From: Bacillus taeanensis
GTDB taxonomy: Bacteria; Bacillota; Bacilli; Bacillales; UBA6769
DNA: 64,000 bases
NCBI RefSeq assembly: GCF_003318295.1
Contig: NZ_QOCW01000002.1
Coordinates: forward strand, 1 to 64,000
Reading direction: 5' to 3'
This document shows positions 1 to 10,313 of the stretch, piece after piece (position 1 is the stretch's first letter; each line of letters begins with the position of its first letter). A program made the translations under genes and the position numbers. The notes under the pieces are model-generated. The model saw only the letters and a program-made list of their open reading frames with translations, had not been told where the DNA came from and made no database searches.

Positions 1-43
1 CTTAAATTTTATCAGAAGATGTCCTTTTTATTATGAAAAAAAT

Positions 44-88
44 AAAAGCATGTGAAATTTTACTGAGCGTAAAATTTCACATGCTTTT
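44..88. terminator. bidirectional hairpin terminator
   Basis: Perfect 20-bp stem (44-63 with 69-88) around a 5-base loop TGAGC. There are A-rich bases to the left and T-rich bases to the right, so it can work in both directions. It lies 94 bp past the end of hpt and probably also ends a gene lying left of the window. Confidence 0.8.
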
Positions 89-181
89 TAGGTTTTCAGA
101 CTAGGGTTTTGTCCCAGCCTCTTTTTTGCATTTGCCGTTGTATAAGAGTCAGCAATCTCAGGATCCTAATCCTATTATTCT

Positions 182-709
182 TTATTTTGTTTCTACAATT
201 CCGATATAAGGGAGTTGACGGTATTTTTCAGCATAATCAATGCCATACCCGACAATAAATTTGTCTGGAATTTCAAAACCACAGTAATCAACTGGAATGT
301 CACATTTGCGGCGTTCAGGTTTATCAAGCAATGTACAAATTTTTAATGCTTTTGGACTGCGATCACGTAAATTTTTTTGTAAGTAATTCAACGTAAGACC
401 AGAATCAATAATGTCTTCTACAATGATAACATTTTTATTTTTAATATCAGTATCTAAATCTTTAATTAACTTTACGACCCCTGAACTTGTTGTGCTGTTT
501 CCATAACTTGAAACAGCCATAAAATCAATGCTTACATTTATTTTCATATTTCGCATTAAATCAGATACAAACACAACCGCTCCTTTTAATATTCCAACAA
601 GCAGCACATCTTCTCCATTAAAATCTCGTTCAATCTCTTCAGCCAATTCTTTTACCCGAGTTTGGATTTGCTCTTCTGTTAATAATGCTTTTTCTATTAA
701 ACCGCTCAT
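182..709 (-). CDS. hpt: hypoxanthine phosphoribosyltransferase
   Basis: Cytosolic purine-salvage enzyme that joins hypoxanthine or guanine to PRPP to make IMP or GMP. The 175-residue product has the usual length. The PRPP-binding loop with two acidic residues, VIIVEDIIDSGLTL, is at about residues 94-107, and an early GILKG motif is at 39-43. The ATG at 709 follows a GAGGTGAC ribosome site. In Bacillus subtilis the homologue sits between tilS and ftsH; here the upstream neighbour is a tiny FbpB-like gene instead, so this may be a second, relocated copy. That last point is inference. Confidence 0.93.
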   Translation of the reverse strand: MSGLIEKALLTEEQIQTRVKELAEEIERDFNGEDVLLVGILKGAVVFVSDLMRNMKINVSIDFMAVSSYGNSTTSSGVVKLIKDLDTDIKNKNVIIVEDIIDSGLTLNYLQKNLRDRSPKALKICTLLDKPERRKCDIPVDYCGFEIPDKFIVGYGIDYAEKYRQLPYIGIVETK

Positions 710-769
710 TTTGTCACCTCAAGTTCTTTTTTCATTAAGAGTATAACACGTTTGTTTATTTTTACATAA

Positions 770-795
770 AAAAAACAGGGGTTACCCTGTTTTTT
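770..795. terminator. terminator of the FbpB-like gene
   Basis: Stem AAAAAACAGGG (770-780) with CCCTGTTTTTT (785-795) around a 4-base loop. The stop codon of the minus-strand gene lies in the loop. On the minus strand the hairpin ends in a T run. Confidence 0.75.
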
Positions 796-928
796 CAGCA
801 TTTTCTTCTTGAAGATGTTTTTCATCAATGCGCTCTTCGATTTTTTTAAGTTCCAGCTCGTTTTCCAAGAGCTCTTGTTTATTTTTTTCTACAAGCTCCT
901 CAAATGTTAGTTGGTTTCTTTTTCTCAT
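782..928 (-). CDS. small charged protein, FbpB family
   Basis: A 48-residue product beginning with the basic stretch MRKRNQ, then LTFEELVEKNKQELL and a glutamate/lysine-rich predicted helix. This matches the pattern of the FbpB (Fur-regulated basic protein B) family, whose B. subtilis member assists the iron-sparing small RNA FsrA. The ATG at 928 has a GGAGTG ribosome site. I could not find a convincing Fur box upstream, so the iron link rests only on the family resemblance. The gene has its own terminator and is probably monocistronic. Confidence 0.6.
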   Translation of the reverse strand: MRKRNQLTFEELVEKNKQELLENELELKKIEERIDEKHLQEENAEKTG

Positions 929-1461
929 TTTATCAACACTCCAAATTTTTTAAAAATTTAAATGATTTTTACAAACTAATCATAGCATAATTATATTAAG
1001 AAAAATCAACTAAATTGTTAAAATTATTTGAAAACGATAAAAATCGACAAATTTTCAATGGATGAAGAGGAAATAAAGTATAGGCTTTCAATAGTCGTTG
1101 AAAGTGTACGAAATGCTTCTCTTAGCACCTAATAGTAAAGTAACGCATAAAAGGCAATTAAATATAAAAAAGAATAATGACATATGAACTGTTAAATTTA
1201 TGAAAAAAAACGAAAAGGAACAAGTATTTTTAGAATCCTGCTTGCATAAAGTTTGTTATGTAACAAGGTGAGTTAGAGGAGGACAGCATTTTGTTGCTAA
1301 GGCATAAGGGATAGAATATTACACGAATGATGAAAGGACATACCTACTTGTTAATAATGAATATATTTTCATAGGAAATAATAACTATTTTTTAGTGGAA
1401 AAAGTTTATCCATTATTAGCAAACGGGAATAGTTTAAGCAAATTGTTAAGGGGTGATGGCA
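929..1461. other. long intergenic region with a degenerate coding-like stretch
   Basis: No intact gene is visible. Bases 1006-1200 are AT-rich without recognisable sites. From about 1311 to 1452 one forward frame stays open without a start codon and reads like protein (TYLLVNNEYIFIGN, then VEKVYPLLANGNSLSKLL), directly after an in-frame TAA. It looks like the remnant of the front of a larger gene, but I cannot name the family. Confidence 0.3.
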
Positions 1462-2202
1462 GTGAGATTAAAAGACAAAGTTGCGATTGTCACAGGGGCT
1501 GGAAATGGAATTGGACGTGAAACCGTCTTATTATTTGCTAAGGAAGGCGCAAAGGTTGTCATTGCTGATTTTGCTGAGGAGTCAGGCAAAAATGTTCTTC
1601 AAGAAGTGAAAAATCAAGGTGGAGAAGGAATCTTTAAAAAAGTAAATGTGGCAAGTAAAGAAAGTGTAGATGAAATGGTCAAGGCTGCTGTTGAAGCGTA
1701 TGGAACAGTCGATATTTTAGTGAACAATGCAGGAATTACAAGAGATGGGATGCTCACTAAGCTGGAAGCAGAAGATTGGCAAAAGGTTATCGATGTCAAT
1801 TTATCAGGTGTTTTTTATTGTACACAAGCAGTCGTTCCTACAATGATTGAAAAAGGAAAAGGGAAAATTATCAGTACCTCATCTGTTTCAGGGGTGTATG
1901 GAAATGTAGGTCAAACAAATTACGCAGCCACAAAAGCTGGAGTTGTTGGAATGACAAAAACATGGGCAAAAGAATTAGGTAGAAAAGGCATTAATGTAAA
2001 TGCTGTAGCACCTGGATTTATTGAAACTGGAATGGTTGCTGCTGTACCTGAAAAAGTGATTGAAAAAGTAATTGCAAAAGTACCGATGCAGCGGCTTGGA
2101 AAACCATTAGATATTGCGCAAGCCTATCTTTATCTTGCCTCAGAGGAGTCAAACTATGTGAACGGGACAACACTGCACGTAGATGGAGGAATTGTCCTTT
2201 AA
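1462..2202 (+). CDS. SDR-family 3-oxoacyl-(ACP/CoA) reductase, FabG-like
   Basis: NAD(P)H-dependent reductase of beta-ketoacyl thioesters, 246 residues, normal for FabG/PhaB. It has the dinucleotide motif TGAGNGIG (11-18), NNAG (88-91), and the catalytic set N112, S140/S141, Y154 and K158. An AAGGGGTGAT ribosome site (1448-1457) covers the upstream ATG at 1456, so the GTG at 1462 (MRLKDKVAIVTG) is the better start. It stands alone between a long intergenic region and a terminator, so its substrate (fatty-acid synthesis or acetoacetyl-CoA) cannot be told from context. A second, more distant SDR lies at 19393. Confidence 0.85.
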   Translation: MRLKDKVAIVTGAGNGIGRETVLLFAKEGAKVVIADFAEESGKNVLQEVKNQGGEGIFKKVNVASKESVDEMVKAAVEAYGTVDILVNNAGITRDGMLTKLEAEDWQKVIDVNLSGVFYCTQAVVPTMIEKGKGKIISTSSVSGVYGNVGQTNYAATKAGVVGMTKTWAKELGRKGINVNAVAPGFIETGMVAAVPEKVIEKVIAKVPMQRLGKPLDIAQAYLYLASEESNYVNGTTLHVDGGIVL

Positions 2203-2213
2203 AAAAGCTACAT

Positions 2214-2243
2214 AAAAGCCGCGTAAAAAAGCCGCGGCTTTTT
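2214..2243 (+). terminator. terminator after the SDR gene
   Basis: GC-rich stem AAAAGCCGCG (2214-2223) with CGCGGCTTTT (2233-2242), followed by T. Confidence 0.85.
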
Positions 2244-2391
2244 GATATGAAAAGCTTTATTCAACTATAAAATGAGTTGAACTTAACACAGGCATGTTCG
2301 GATGCGTCGAATTTTAAGGTCAAACTATATAGTTTCTTCTTAATTTATCAACCAGTGTTTCTAGGTTGTCTCTAGAGAGTAAATTTGTCGT

Positions 2392-2419
2392 TTGAATAAC
2401 ACCTGCATCATGCTACAAT
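2392..2419 (+). promoter_or_regulatory. predicted sigma-A promoter of the MFS gene
   Basis: -35 TTGAAT (2392-2397), 16-bp spacer, extended -10 TGcTACAAT with TACAAT at 2414-2419. The small inverted repeat GTGA-TCAG-TCAC at 2433-2444 falls just downstream and could be an operator. Confidence 0.5.
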
Positions 2420-2459
2420 AACTTCAAAAGAAGTGATCAGTCACCTAGAGGAGAACGTT

Positions 2460-3653
2460 ATGTTGAAACACTCGCTATTCCCATTATATCTCGTATCATT
2501 TGCACAACTCTTAGCCATGCTGATTTGGTTTAATTATTCAGCTATATTGCCAATTATAAAAAAAGAATGGATGTTATCTCCCGATGAATCCGGTCTCCTT
2601 TTATCGGCATTTCAATTAGGTTATGTAATTTCCGTTTTTGTACTAGGATATTTATCAGATCGCATTCGTCCACGGCTTATCTTTATTGTTTCGGCAATAA
2701 TTGCTGGAATTGGCGGCTTGCTTTTTGGACTTTGCGCTGACGATTTTTGGAGCGGCTTTCTTTTTCGTATGCTGGCTGGAATTGGCTTAGGTGGTATTTA
2801 TGTACCGGGACTAAAATATTTATCAGGTGTGTATCCGCCGAATAAAAGAGGAAAAATTTTCGGGATTTATGTTGGAGCGCTTGTTGTTGGTTCAGGGGGA
2901 GCATTATTGTGTACCTCATCTTTTATCACATTTTTGGGTTGGCGTGAAGTGGTTGTGATCACCTCTGTAGGAGCTTTTATAGCGGCTGGTATGATGTTTT
3001 GTTATCGCATAGATCCTCCGCTTCCAGAAAAACCCCCTAAATTTTCGAAAGTTCTTCTAAAGTCTATTATTAACAATAAAAAACTTGTAAAGATGAATAT
3101 TGCTTATACTGGTCATAATTGGGAGTTATATGCGTTTTGGGGATGGATAGGACCTTTTATGGTTTATGTTACTCTTTTACATGGCTATTCTTTGCCCGAA
3201 GCTCAAGTAATTGGAAACTTATGGGGCGGTCTTTTTATTGTAATAGGCGGAATTGGAACATGGATTGGAGGAGAGCTTTCTGATAAAGTGGGCAGAATAG
3301 GAGCTTTAAAGCCGCTTTTAGCAGTTGGAATGATTTGTTCCTTGTCATTTGGGTGGCTTGCTGATATTCCTTATCCTGTCATTGTAGGTGTTGGGATTAT
3401 TTACGGTATAACAGTTGTTGGAGATTCACCCGTTTATTCCGCAGCAATTAGTGAGCTAAGTCCCCCTCATATGATTGGTTTATCACTTGGAATTCAACAA
3501 GTGTTAGGCTACAGCATTACAGTGATTTCACCGAGTGTATTTGGTGGAGTATTAGCTTTTTTTGAAAGTGAAGCACTGGGGTGGGGAGCAGCATTTTCTA
3601 TACTAGCGCTTGGTTCAATTGTAAGTTTATTAATCCTTCCTAAAAAGCTTTAA
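2460..3653 (+). CDS. major facilitator superfamily transporter
   Basis: Membrane transporter of 397 residues with about twelve hydrophobic segments in two halves. The MFS motif A appears after the second helix as GYLSDRIRPR. The ATG at 2460 has GAGGAG six bases upstream; an in-frame GTG at 2433 has no ribosome site. It is monocistronic, with its own promoter and terminator. The substrate cannot be inferred; the sequence most resembles organic-anion or cyanate-type MFS members in general layout. No regulator or pathway gene adjoins it. Confidence 0.8.
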   Translation: MLKHSLFPLYLVSFAQLLAMLIWFNYSAILPIIKKEWMLSPDESGLLLSAFQLGYVISVFVLGYLSDRIRPRLIFIVSAIIAGIGGLLFGLCADDFWSGFLFRMLAGIGLGGIYVPGLKYLSGVYPPNKRGKIFGIYVGALVVGSGGALLCTSSFITFLGWREVVVITSVGAFIAAGMMFCYRIDPPLPEKPPKFSKVLLKSIINNKKLVKMNIAYTGHNWELYAFWGWIGPFMVYVTLLHGYSLPEAQVIGNLWGGLFIVIGGIGTWIGGELSDKVGRIGALKPLLAVGMICSLSFGWLADIPYPVIVGVGIIYGITVVGDSPVYSAAISELSPPHMIGLSLGIQQVLGYSITVISPSVFGGVLAFFESEALGWGAAFSILALGSIVSLLILPKKL

Positions 3654-3665
3654 GAAGACTCAGTG

Positions 3666-3698
3666 TAAAAGCTTAGCATAGAAATTGCTAAGCTTTTA
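3666..3698 (+). terminator. terminator after the MFS gene
   Basis: Perfect stem TAAAAGCTTAGCA (3666-3678) with TGCTAAGCTTTTA (3686-3698). Confidence 0.85.
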
Positions 3699-3905
3699 TT
3701 AGTATAAAATAAAAAGAAGAGGAGTGCGAGGTGCCTCATTCACATATATTTTACAAATACCTTACGATGAGAAAAAATAGATAGAAGAATAATTGACAAA
3801 TGTTCTTAATTTTCATAAAATCCAATTATAATGCTGGATATTGAGCTGTATCGGATAATGAGTTTGATAGACGTTCATTCCATTACAAATTCTTCCTCCT
3901 TTTTA

Positions 3906-3919
3906 TGAAGGCGTTTACA
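3906..3919 (+). promoter_or_regulatory. CcpA-binding site (cre) in front of the propionyl/methylmalonyl operon
   Basis: TGAAGGCGTTTACA matches the B. subtilis cre consensus TGWAARCGYTWNCW at 13 of 14 positions. It lies 20 bp before the biotin-carrier start codon, downstream of any promoter, a position typical of roadblock repression. This suggests the operon is turned down when preferred sugars are present. Confidence 0.6.
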
Positions 3920-3939
3920 ATCGATGAAGGGGTGCTGCT

Positions 3940-4434
3940 ATGTACAAAATAAACGAAATTCGCGAATTAATTCGTATGATTGAGCGTTCATCAATTTCAG
4001 AAGTTGTGATTAAAACAGGAAAAAATCAAGAACTTATTATCAAAAAACAGCCTCATTCTTCTTCTTTACCACCACTATCTTTACCTCAACAGGAAATGTT
4101 AACTGAGCAAACTTATAAAAAAGCGACAAAAACGCAAGCTGAAGCTGAAGCAGCACCATCTTTAGAAGAAAAACAAAGTACCGAAGAGAAAACGGTTCAT
4201 CATATTGTCTCTCCGATGGTAGGTACATTTTATGTTTCACCAACGCCTGACTCCTCTCCATACGTAAAAAAAGGAGATGTGATTACTGCTGACACCATTG
4301 TTTGTATTGTTGAAGCAATGAAATTATTTAACGAAATAGAAGCGGAGGTTGAAGGGGAAGTAGTCGATATCTTTGTTGAAAATGGAGAATTTGTTGAATA
4401 TGGTCAACCACTTTTTGCGATCAAAAGAAAGTAA
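3940..4434 (+). CDS. biotin carboxyl carrier protein
   Basis: A 164-residue carrier with a helical N-terminus, a charged Ala/Glu/Ser linker (about 40-85) and a C-terminal biotinyl domain (88-164). The biotin attachment motif EAMKL puts the modified lysine at K128. It carries carboxylate to the carboxyltransferase encoded next. Layout is like AccB, but the operon context indicates a propionyl-CoA carboxylase or methylmalonyl-CoA decarboxylase complex rather than fatty-acid synthesis. No biotin carboxylase is encoded nearby, so AccC from elsewhere would have to be shared. The ATG at 3940 has GAAGGGGTG upstream. Confidence 0.88.
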   Translation: MYKINEIRELIRMIERSSISEVVIKTGKNQELIIKKQPHSSSLPPLSLPQQEMLTEQTYKKATKTQAEAEAAPSLEEKQSTEEKTVHHIVSPMVGTFYVSPTPDSSPYVKKGDVITADTIVCIVEAMKLFNEIEAEVEGEVVDIFVENGEFVEYGQPLFAIKRK

Positions 4435-4458
4435 ACGGTAATGAAAGGAGTGGAGGCT

Positions 4459-6015
4459 TTGGATATCTTTGATAAAATAGAGGAAATGGAGGAACGCCGC
4501 TTTAAAGTAAAGCAGGGTGGAGGAGATAAACGAATCGATTCTCAGCATGAACGGGGAAAGCAAACGGCACGTGAACGAATTGAAAAGCTGTTAGATGAAG
4601 GAAGTTTTGTTGAGTTAAACCCCTTTATTGAACACCGTGGGACAGCGTTTGATTTACAAGGGAAAGAAGCCCCGGGAGAAGGCGTTGTGACAGGATATGG
4701 GAAAATTGATGATAGACTTGTTTTTATTTTTGCACAAGATTTCACTGTTTTTGGTGGGGCATTAGGTGAGATGCATGCATTGAAAATTTCAAAAATGATG
4801 GACTTTGCTGCAGAAAATGGCGCTCCAATTATTGGCCTAAATGATTCAGGTGGAGCAAGAATTCAAGAAGGGGTTCTTTCTCTTGATGGATATGGACATA
4901 TTTTCTACCGAAACTCTATTTATTCAGGAGTGATTCCGCAAATTTCAGTGATTATGGGACCTTGTGCAGGAGGAGCCGTGTATTCTCCTGCCATTACAGA
5001 TTTTGTTTTTATGGTAGAGAAGACGAGTCAAATGTTTATAACAGGCCCAAAAGTAATTAAAAGTGTAACAGGTGCTTCTATTAATGGAGAAGAACTTGGA
5101 GGTGCAAATGTTCATCACTCTGTAAGCGGAAATGCACACTTTGCTGCAAAAACAGAAGAAGAAGTATTGAATGAAGTGAGAAGGCTTATTTCTTTTTTAC
5201 CCTCAAATAATAAAGAAAATCCCCCGCGAAAAATAGTAACCAAAAATGTATTAAATGAAGAAGAGGCAGATCAACTGTTAAACATTGTTCCAATTGATTC
5301 GACAAAAGTATATGATGTTCGAAAAGTGCTGTACTGTATTGTTGATAACCGAGACTTTATGGAAGTGCAGGCGAGCTTTGCAAAAAATATTGTGGTGGGC
5401 TTTGGCCGTATTGACGGAAAAACCATTGGGATCATTGCCAATCAACCAAAATTTAAGGCAGGCGGTCTTGATATTGATTCTTCCGATAAATGTTCGCGGT
5501 TTATTCGATTTTGTGATTGTTTTAATATTCCGCTTATTACATTTGTGGATGTGAGCGGCTTTATACCAGGTGTTATGCAGGAGCATCGCGGTATTATTCG
5601 TCATGGCGCTAAAATTTTATATGCTTATTCAGAGGCAACTGTTCCAAAAATTACGATTATTTTAAGAAAAGCATTTGGCGGAGCGTATGTAGCACTAAAC
5701 AGTAAATCAATTGGTGCGGATCTTGTTTTTGCATGGCCGAATGCGGAAATTGCTGTAATGGGACCAGAGGGAGCGGCAAATATTATTTACCGAAAAGAAA
5801 TTGAAAAGAGTTCAAATCCTGAAAAAATACGTACTGAAAAAATATCTGAATACAGAAACAAATTTGCAAATCCATACACTGCTGCAGCTAATGGAATGAT
5901 AGATGACATTATTGATCCAAGGAATACAAAAAAAGTTCTAAAAAGCTCACTGGAAATGCTTGGTAAAAAGAAGAAAACATTACCATGCAAAAAACATGGA
6001 AATATCCCGCTTTAA
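4459..6015 (+). CDS. acyl-CoA carboxyltransferase (propionyl-CoA carboxylase beta / methylmalonyl-CoA decarboxylase alpha type)
   Basis: Crotonase-fold carboxyltransferase of about 518 residues that moves CO2 between carboxybiotin and propionyl-CoA or methylmalonyl-CoA. The N-half contains GGARIQEG and GPCAGGAVYSPA, the C-half GFIPGVMQE and FGGAYVALNSK; these are the two acyl-CoA and biotin oxyanion-hole regions of the family. I prefer the TTG at 4459 (reading MDIFDKIEEMEERR, like B. subtilis YqjD) over the ATG at 4441, because the ribosome site GGAGTGGAGG (4447-4456) lies between them. It sits 24 bp after the carrier gene and is followed by the mutase genes, so it links propionyl-CoA to methylmalonyl-CoA. 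Confidence 0.88.
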   Translation: MDIFDKIEEMEERRFKVKQGGGDKRIDSQHERGKQTARERIEKLLDEGSFVELNPFIEHRGTAFDLQGKEAPGEGVVTGYGKIDDRLVFIFAQDFTVFGGALGEMHALKISKMMDFAAENGAPIIGLNDSGGARIQEGVLSLDGYGHIFYRNSIYSGVIPQISVIMGPCAGGAVYSPAITDFVFMVEKTSQMFITGPKVIKSVTGASINGEELGGANVHHSVSGNAHFAAKTEEEVLNEVRRLISFLPSNNKENPPRKIVTKNVLNEEEADQLLNIVPIDSTKVYDVRKVLYCIVDNRDFMEVQASFAKNIVVGFGRIDGKTIGIIANQPKFKAGGLDIDSSDKCSRFIRFCDCFNIPLITFVDVSGFIPGVMQEHRGIIRHGAKILYAYSEATVPKITIILRKAFGGAYVALNSKSIGADLVFAWPNAEIAVMGPEGAANIIYRKEIEKSSNPEKIRTEKISEYRNKFANPYTAAANGMIDDIIDPRNTKKVLKSSLEMLGKKKKTLPCKKHGNIPL

Positions 6016-6030
6016 TGAAAGGGGATAAAA

Positions 6031-8124
6031 ATGAAATCAAATGAGAAGTTTGCGGTGTTATTTAAAGAATTGGCTCGCTTTTCTATTCCAACGTATAAAG
6101 AATGGCGCTCTGTTACTGAAAAAATTTTAAAAAGCAGCTCTTTTAACAGCCTTTTCACATCCACCTATGAAGACATTATCCTTCAACCGATTTATGAGAA
6201 AGCCGATGATTTCCATTCATCCTACCCTTCAGATTTTCCATATCGACGAGGTACAAACGCTGTAAAAAAATCTAATAAAGCTTGGGAAATTAGTCAAGAA
6301 CTTTTAGGTGCAGTGCCAACAAAGGTTAACAAAAAATTATTACATGCCTTAAAGCACGGGCAAACAGCTGTTCATCTCGTTCTTGATGACGCTTCTAAAC
6401 GTGGGTTTGATCCTGATGAGGTACCGCCAGAATGGGTAGGAAGGAAAGGTGTCTCCATTGCGACAATCGATGATATGAAAGAAATTTTCCAAGGAGTTGA
6501 TCTAAGCAAAACCCCTCTTTTTATTCATACAGGGGCGCTTTCCCTTCCACTGTTTGTACTACTGCAATCTTATCTTAAAAATCATTCTCTTTCATCAGCT
6601 GCACTTCAAGGCACAATTGGGATGAACCCGCTTGGAATGCTTAGTGTCGATGGTATCCTGCAAAGTCCATTAAACGTTTATTATGACAGCATGGCAAACA
6701 TTATTACGTGGTCTAAACAAAATAGTCCCTCTTTACGCACTGTTTTAGTAGAAGGTCACCCCTTTCATAATGGAGGAGCAAGTGCTGTTGAAGAACTTGC
6801 TTTTAGTATAGCTTGCGGTGTTGAATATCTTCGTGCGCTGTTAGAACGAAATGTTTCGATTGAGGATGCCGCAAGCTCATTTTCTTTTTCATTTTCAATA
6901 GGCTCAAACTTTTTTATGGAAATTGCAAAGTTTCGGGCCGCAAGGGTTCTTTGGGCTTCTATTGTTGAGGCGTTTGGTGGATCAAACAATCATTCGAAAA
7001 TATGGATTCATGCGAGAACATCGGAATGGAATAAAACGATTTATGATCCGTATGTAAATATGATTCGAAGTACTGTCGAAGCATTTGCAGCCGCCGCGAG
7101 CGATATTGATAGTCTCCATATTAGTTCTTTTAATGAACCCATTCAATCCAGCACGTCATTTGCTGAGCGAATTGCTCGCAATACCCATTTCATTTTACAA
7201 GAAGAAGCAAATTTTAATAAAATCATTGATCCGGGAGGTGGTTCGTTTTATATAGAAAGCCTTACAGATTCACTTGCTGAAGCAGCATGGGTATTATTTC
7301 AAAAAGTAGAAGAAAAAGGAGGGTTATATAAAGCACTTCAACAAGGCTTCCCTCAAGAAAAAATTAATAAAACAGCTAAAAAGCGTGAACAAAATATTCA
7401 TTATCAAAAAGATGTGTTTGTCGGAACGAATAAATATGTAAATATACAAGAAAAGAAATGGGGTAAGAATGAGGAAAATCGGTCTGTTTATGAAGAACGG
7501 ATAAAAAGTTTCAAAAAACAGCGAAAAAATCGGAGTGAAAAGAAGATTGACATTCAGATTGATTTATTAATCGATCAAGCAAAACAAGGACTAACACTCG
7601 GAATGATTCGACATGCTGTTTATAAAGAAACCCCTTCTATTTCGATTCGACCAATCCTTAAACAAAGAGCAGCTGCCTCATTTGAAAAATTAAGGTTTGC
7701 TTCTGAGCGTTACTCACTTAAAAATAATAAAAAACCAACTGTATTTTTGGTGAATATTGGAGAACTCTCTTCTTTTAGAAAACATGTTGATTTTGCTTCT
7801 GATCTATTGAAAGTAGGCGGTTTTAAAGTGCTCCGCAGCAATGAATTTCAAACCGTGAAAGAAGCAGTAAAAGCTATTATTTCACTATCTCCAAATGCAG
7901 TTGTTTTATGTTCAAAAGAGGAAAGACATCCAACCCTTGTTCCAGCGCTTATGAAAGAATTAAACAAAGTGAAGTGTCATGCTTCTGTGCTGCTGGCCGG
8001 ACAACCAAGTAATCAACAAAGAAGAGAATATGAGCAGCTTGGTGTTTTTGCCTTTTTAAATGAAAATTGTAATAGTTATGATGTTCTTTTAAAGCTGCAA
8101 AAAGAAAGAGGGATGCATTCATGA
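6031..8124 (+). CDS. mutA: methylmalonyl-CoA mutase small (beta) subunit
   Basis: Non-catalytic partner of the adenosylcobalamin-dependent mutase that interconverts methylmalonyl-CoA and succinyl-CoA. The 697 residues hold the TIM-barrel mutase domain followed by a degenerate cobalamin-binding fold. The DxHxxG cobalamin motif is absent from the C-terminus, as is normal for small subunits. The ATG at 6031 follows AAAGGGG. Its last codons overlap the mutB start in an ATGA arrangement, which implies coupled translation and equal subunit production. Confidence 0.93.
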   Translation: MKSNEKFAVLFKELARFSIPTYKEWRSVTEKILKSSSFNSLFTSTYEDIILQPIYEKADDFHSSYPSDFPYRRGTNAVKKSNKAWEISQELLGAVPTKVNKKLLHALKHGQTAVHLVLDDASKRGFDPDEVPPEWVGRKGVSIATIDDMKEIFQGVDLSKTPLFIHTGALSLPLFVLLQSYLKNHSLSSAALQGTIGMNPLGMLSVDGILQSPLNVYYDSMANIITWSKQNSPSLRTVLVEGHPFHNGGASAVEELAFSIACGVEYLRALLERNVSIEDAASSFSFSFSIGSNFFMEIAKFRAARVLWASIVEAFGGSNNHSKIWIHARTSEWNKTIYDPYVNMIRSTVEAFAAAASDIDSLHISSFNEPIQSSTSFAERIARNTHFILQEEANFNKIIDPGGGSFYIESLTDSLAEAAWVLFQKVEEKGGLYKALQQGFPQEKINKTAKKREQNIHYQKDVFVGTNKYVNIQEKKWGKNEENRSVYEERIKSFKKQRKNRSEKKIDIQIDLLIDQAKQGLTLGMIRHAVYKETPSISIRPILKQRAAASFEKLRFASERYSLKNNKKPTVFLVNIGELSSFRKHVDFASDLLKVGGFKVLRSNEFQTVKEAVKAIISLSPNAVVLCSKEERHPTLVPALMKELNKVKCHASVLLAGQPSNQQRREYEQLGVFAFLNENCNSYDVLLKLQKERGMHS

Positions 8125-10313
8125 AACAGCCAGATTTCACGAAACGCTCCTTTCGAAAGAATAAACAAACTGACGATTTGCAGTGGGAAGATCAAGTGGA
8201 GTTTGAGACCGGTCAAGCGTTTGAAAATGCTTTCTATGAAACTAGTGAAAATATTCCAATAAAACCGTTTTTTGCTGAAAAAGAAGTTCAAAAAATAAAA
8301 GAGTTTGATTATGCAGCAGGATTACCACCGTTTATAAGAGGTCCATATCCTACGATGTATAAATTAAGACCATGGACGATTCGGCAGTATGCGGGTTTTT
8401 CGACGGCAGAAAAAAGCAATGCTTTTTATAAAAGAAATCTTGCTGCAGGACAAAAGGGGTTATCTGTTGCTTTTGATCTTGCAACACACCGGGGCTATGA
8501 TTCTGATCATCCGCGTGTTGTAAGCGATGTTGGAAAAGCGGGTGTGGCAATTGATTCAATTTTAGATATGAAAATATTATTTGACGGCATTCCTCTTGAG
8601 CAAATGTCAGTATCGATGACAATGAATGGTGCTGTTCTTCCTATACTCGCTTTTTATATTGCTGCAGCTGAAGAACAAGGAGCAGCGAAATCAAATCTGT
8701 CTGGTACAATTCAAAATGACATTTTAAAAGAGTATATGGTTCGAAATACGTATATTTATCCTCCAAGTCCCTCCATGAAGATTGTCGCTGATATTTTTTC
8801 TTATACGTCAGCACATATGCCGAAGTTTAACAGCATTAGTATATCCGGTTATCATATGCATGAGGCAGGTGCTCCAGCTGATCTTGAACTCGCTTATACA
8901 CTGGCAAATGGAATTGAATATGTAAAAACCGGAATAGCTTCTGGGCTTAATATCGACTCGTTTGCACCGCGGTTATCTTTTTTTTGGGGAGTTGGGATGA
9001 ATCCGTTTATGGAAATTGCAAAAATGAGGGCGGCGCGTCTCTTATGGGCCTCCTTAATAAAAAAGTTTAATCCTCAAAATGAAAAATCGCTGATTCTCCG
9101 TACACATTGTCAAACCTCGGGATGGAGTTTACAAGAAAAAGATCCTTTTAATAATGTAACAAGAACGTGTATTGAAGCGTTAGCAGCTGTTTTTGGTCAT
9201 ACTCAGTCTCTTCATACAAATGCGCTAGATGAGGCCATTGCTTTACCGACTGATTTTTCTGCAAGAATTGCGCGTAATACACAGCTTGTTTTACAAGAGG
9301 AAACAGGGATTACAAATGTTGTCGATCCGTGGGGAGGTTCTTATTATGTAGAATATTTAACAGAAAGGTTAGCAGAAAAAGCATTAGGACATATGAGAGA
9401 AATTGAGGAGTTTGGCGGCATGATAAAAGCGATTGAAACAGGTCTTCCAAAAATGCGTATTGAAGAAGCGGCGGCGCGCAGACAAGCAAAAATCGATTCA
9501 GGAAAAGAAGCGATTATTGGAGTAAATAAATATAAAATCGATCAAGAAGAACCGCTTGAGCTCTTAGAGGTGGATAATACAGCTGTTTTAAAATTACAAA
9601 GAGAGCGATTAGCAAAACTAAAAAAACACAGAGATAATGCTGCTGTTCACAATGCACTTTCAGCGATTACAAAAGCCGCTAAATCGGGAAAAGGAAATCT
9701 TCTCGAGCTTGCTGTAGAAGCAGCAAAAGCGCGTGCGACGCTTGGAGAAATATCAGAAGCTGTAGAAAAAAGCGTTGGAAGACATGAAGCGACAATTCGT
9801 TCGGTTAGCGGAATTTATCGTCAAGAGTTTGGTGAAGAAGAAAAAATAAAAGTCGTACAAAAAATGACAGATGAATTTGCGGAAGAAGAAGGAAGAAGAC
9901 CCCGAATATTAATTGCAAAAATGGGGCAGGACGGTCATGATCGTGGAGCCAAAGTAATCGCTACAGCTTTTGCAGATTTCGGATTTGATGTGGATATTGG
10001 ACCTCTTTTTCAAACGCCAGAAGAAACAGCTCTTCAAGCTGTAGAAAATGATGTTCATGTGATTGGAATGAGCTCGCTTGCAGGGGGACATAAAACCCTT
10101 CTTCCTCTGTTAATGAAAGAGCTTGAAAAACTTGAACGAGAAGATATTATCATTATTGTTGGAGGGGTGATTCCAGCTCGAGATTATCAATTTTTAAAAG
10201 CACATGGAGCAGCTGCTATTTTTGGACCAGGGACGGTTATTCCAACTGCTGCAAAGCAAGTTCTTCTTGAAATCAAGAAACGGCTTTCTGAAATGAGTGA
10301 GCGGAATGACTGA
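8121..10313 (+). CDS. mutB: methylmalonyl-CoA mutase large (alpha) subunit
   Basis: Catalytic subunit, 730 residues. The TIM-barrel domain includes [15 protein letters not shown] near the N-terminus, and the C-terminal cobalamin domain carries [11 protein letters not shown] with the cobalt-ligating histidine at H606. It converts (R)-methylmalonyl-CoA to succinyl-CoA, feeding propionate, odd-chain fatty acid or branched amino acid carbon into the citric acid cycle. The start overlaps the mutA stop by four bases and the end overlaps meaB by eight. The methylmalonyl-CoA epimerase expected between carboxylase and mutase is not in this operon. Confidence 0.96.
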   Translation: MKQPDFTKRSFRKNKQTDDLQWEDQVEFETGQAFENAFYETSENIPIKPFFAEKEVQKIKEFDYAAGLPPFIRGPYPTMYKLRPWTIRQYAGFSTAEKSNAFYKRNLAAGQKGLSVAFDLATHRGYDSDHPRVVSDVGKAGVAIDSILDMKILFDGIPLEQMSVSMTMNGAVLPILAFYIAAAEEQGAAKSNLSGTIQNDILKEYMVRNTYIYPPSPSMKIVADIFSYTSAHMPKFNSISISGYHMHEAGAPADLELAYTLANGIEYVKTGIASGLNIDSFAPRLSFFWGVGMNPFMEIAKMRAARLLWASLIKKFNPQNEKSLILRTHCQTSGWSLQEKDPFNNVTRTCIEALAAVFGHTQSLHTNALDEAIALPTDFSARIARNTQLVLQEETGITNVVDPWGGSYYVEYLTERLAEKALGHMREIEEFGGMIKAIETGLPKMRIEEAAARRQAKIDSGKEAIIGVNKYKIDQEEPLELLEVDNTAVLKLQRERLAKLKKHRDNAAVHNALSAITKAAKSGKGNLLELAVEAAKARATLGEISEAVEKSVGRHEATIRSVSGIYRQEFGEEEKIKVVQKMTDEFAEEEGRRPRILIAKMGQDGHDRGAKVIATAFADFGFDVDIGPLFQTPEETALQAVENDVHVIGMSSLAGGHKTLLPLLMKELEKLEREDIIIIVGGVIPARDYQFLKAHGAAAIFGPGTVIPTAAKQVLLEIKKRLSEMSERND

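Noticed and set aside
929..1020. A Fur box in front of the FbpB-like gene.
   Set aside because: The region is AT-rich and gives only partial matches to the 7-1-7 Fur pattern; none is convincing.
3793..3832. TTGACA and TATAAT before the biotin-carrier gene as a sigma-A promoter.
   Set aside because: The spacing is 28 bp, far outside the functional 16-18 bp range. A promoter must exist here, but this pair is not it.
6031..8124. Loss of the cobalamin motif DxHxxG in MutA as a sign of inactivation.
   Set aside because: Small subunits of this mutase family normally lack the cobalamin-binding residues; the large subunit has them.
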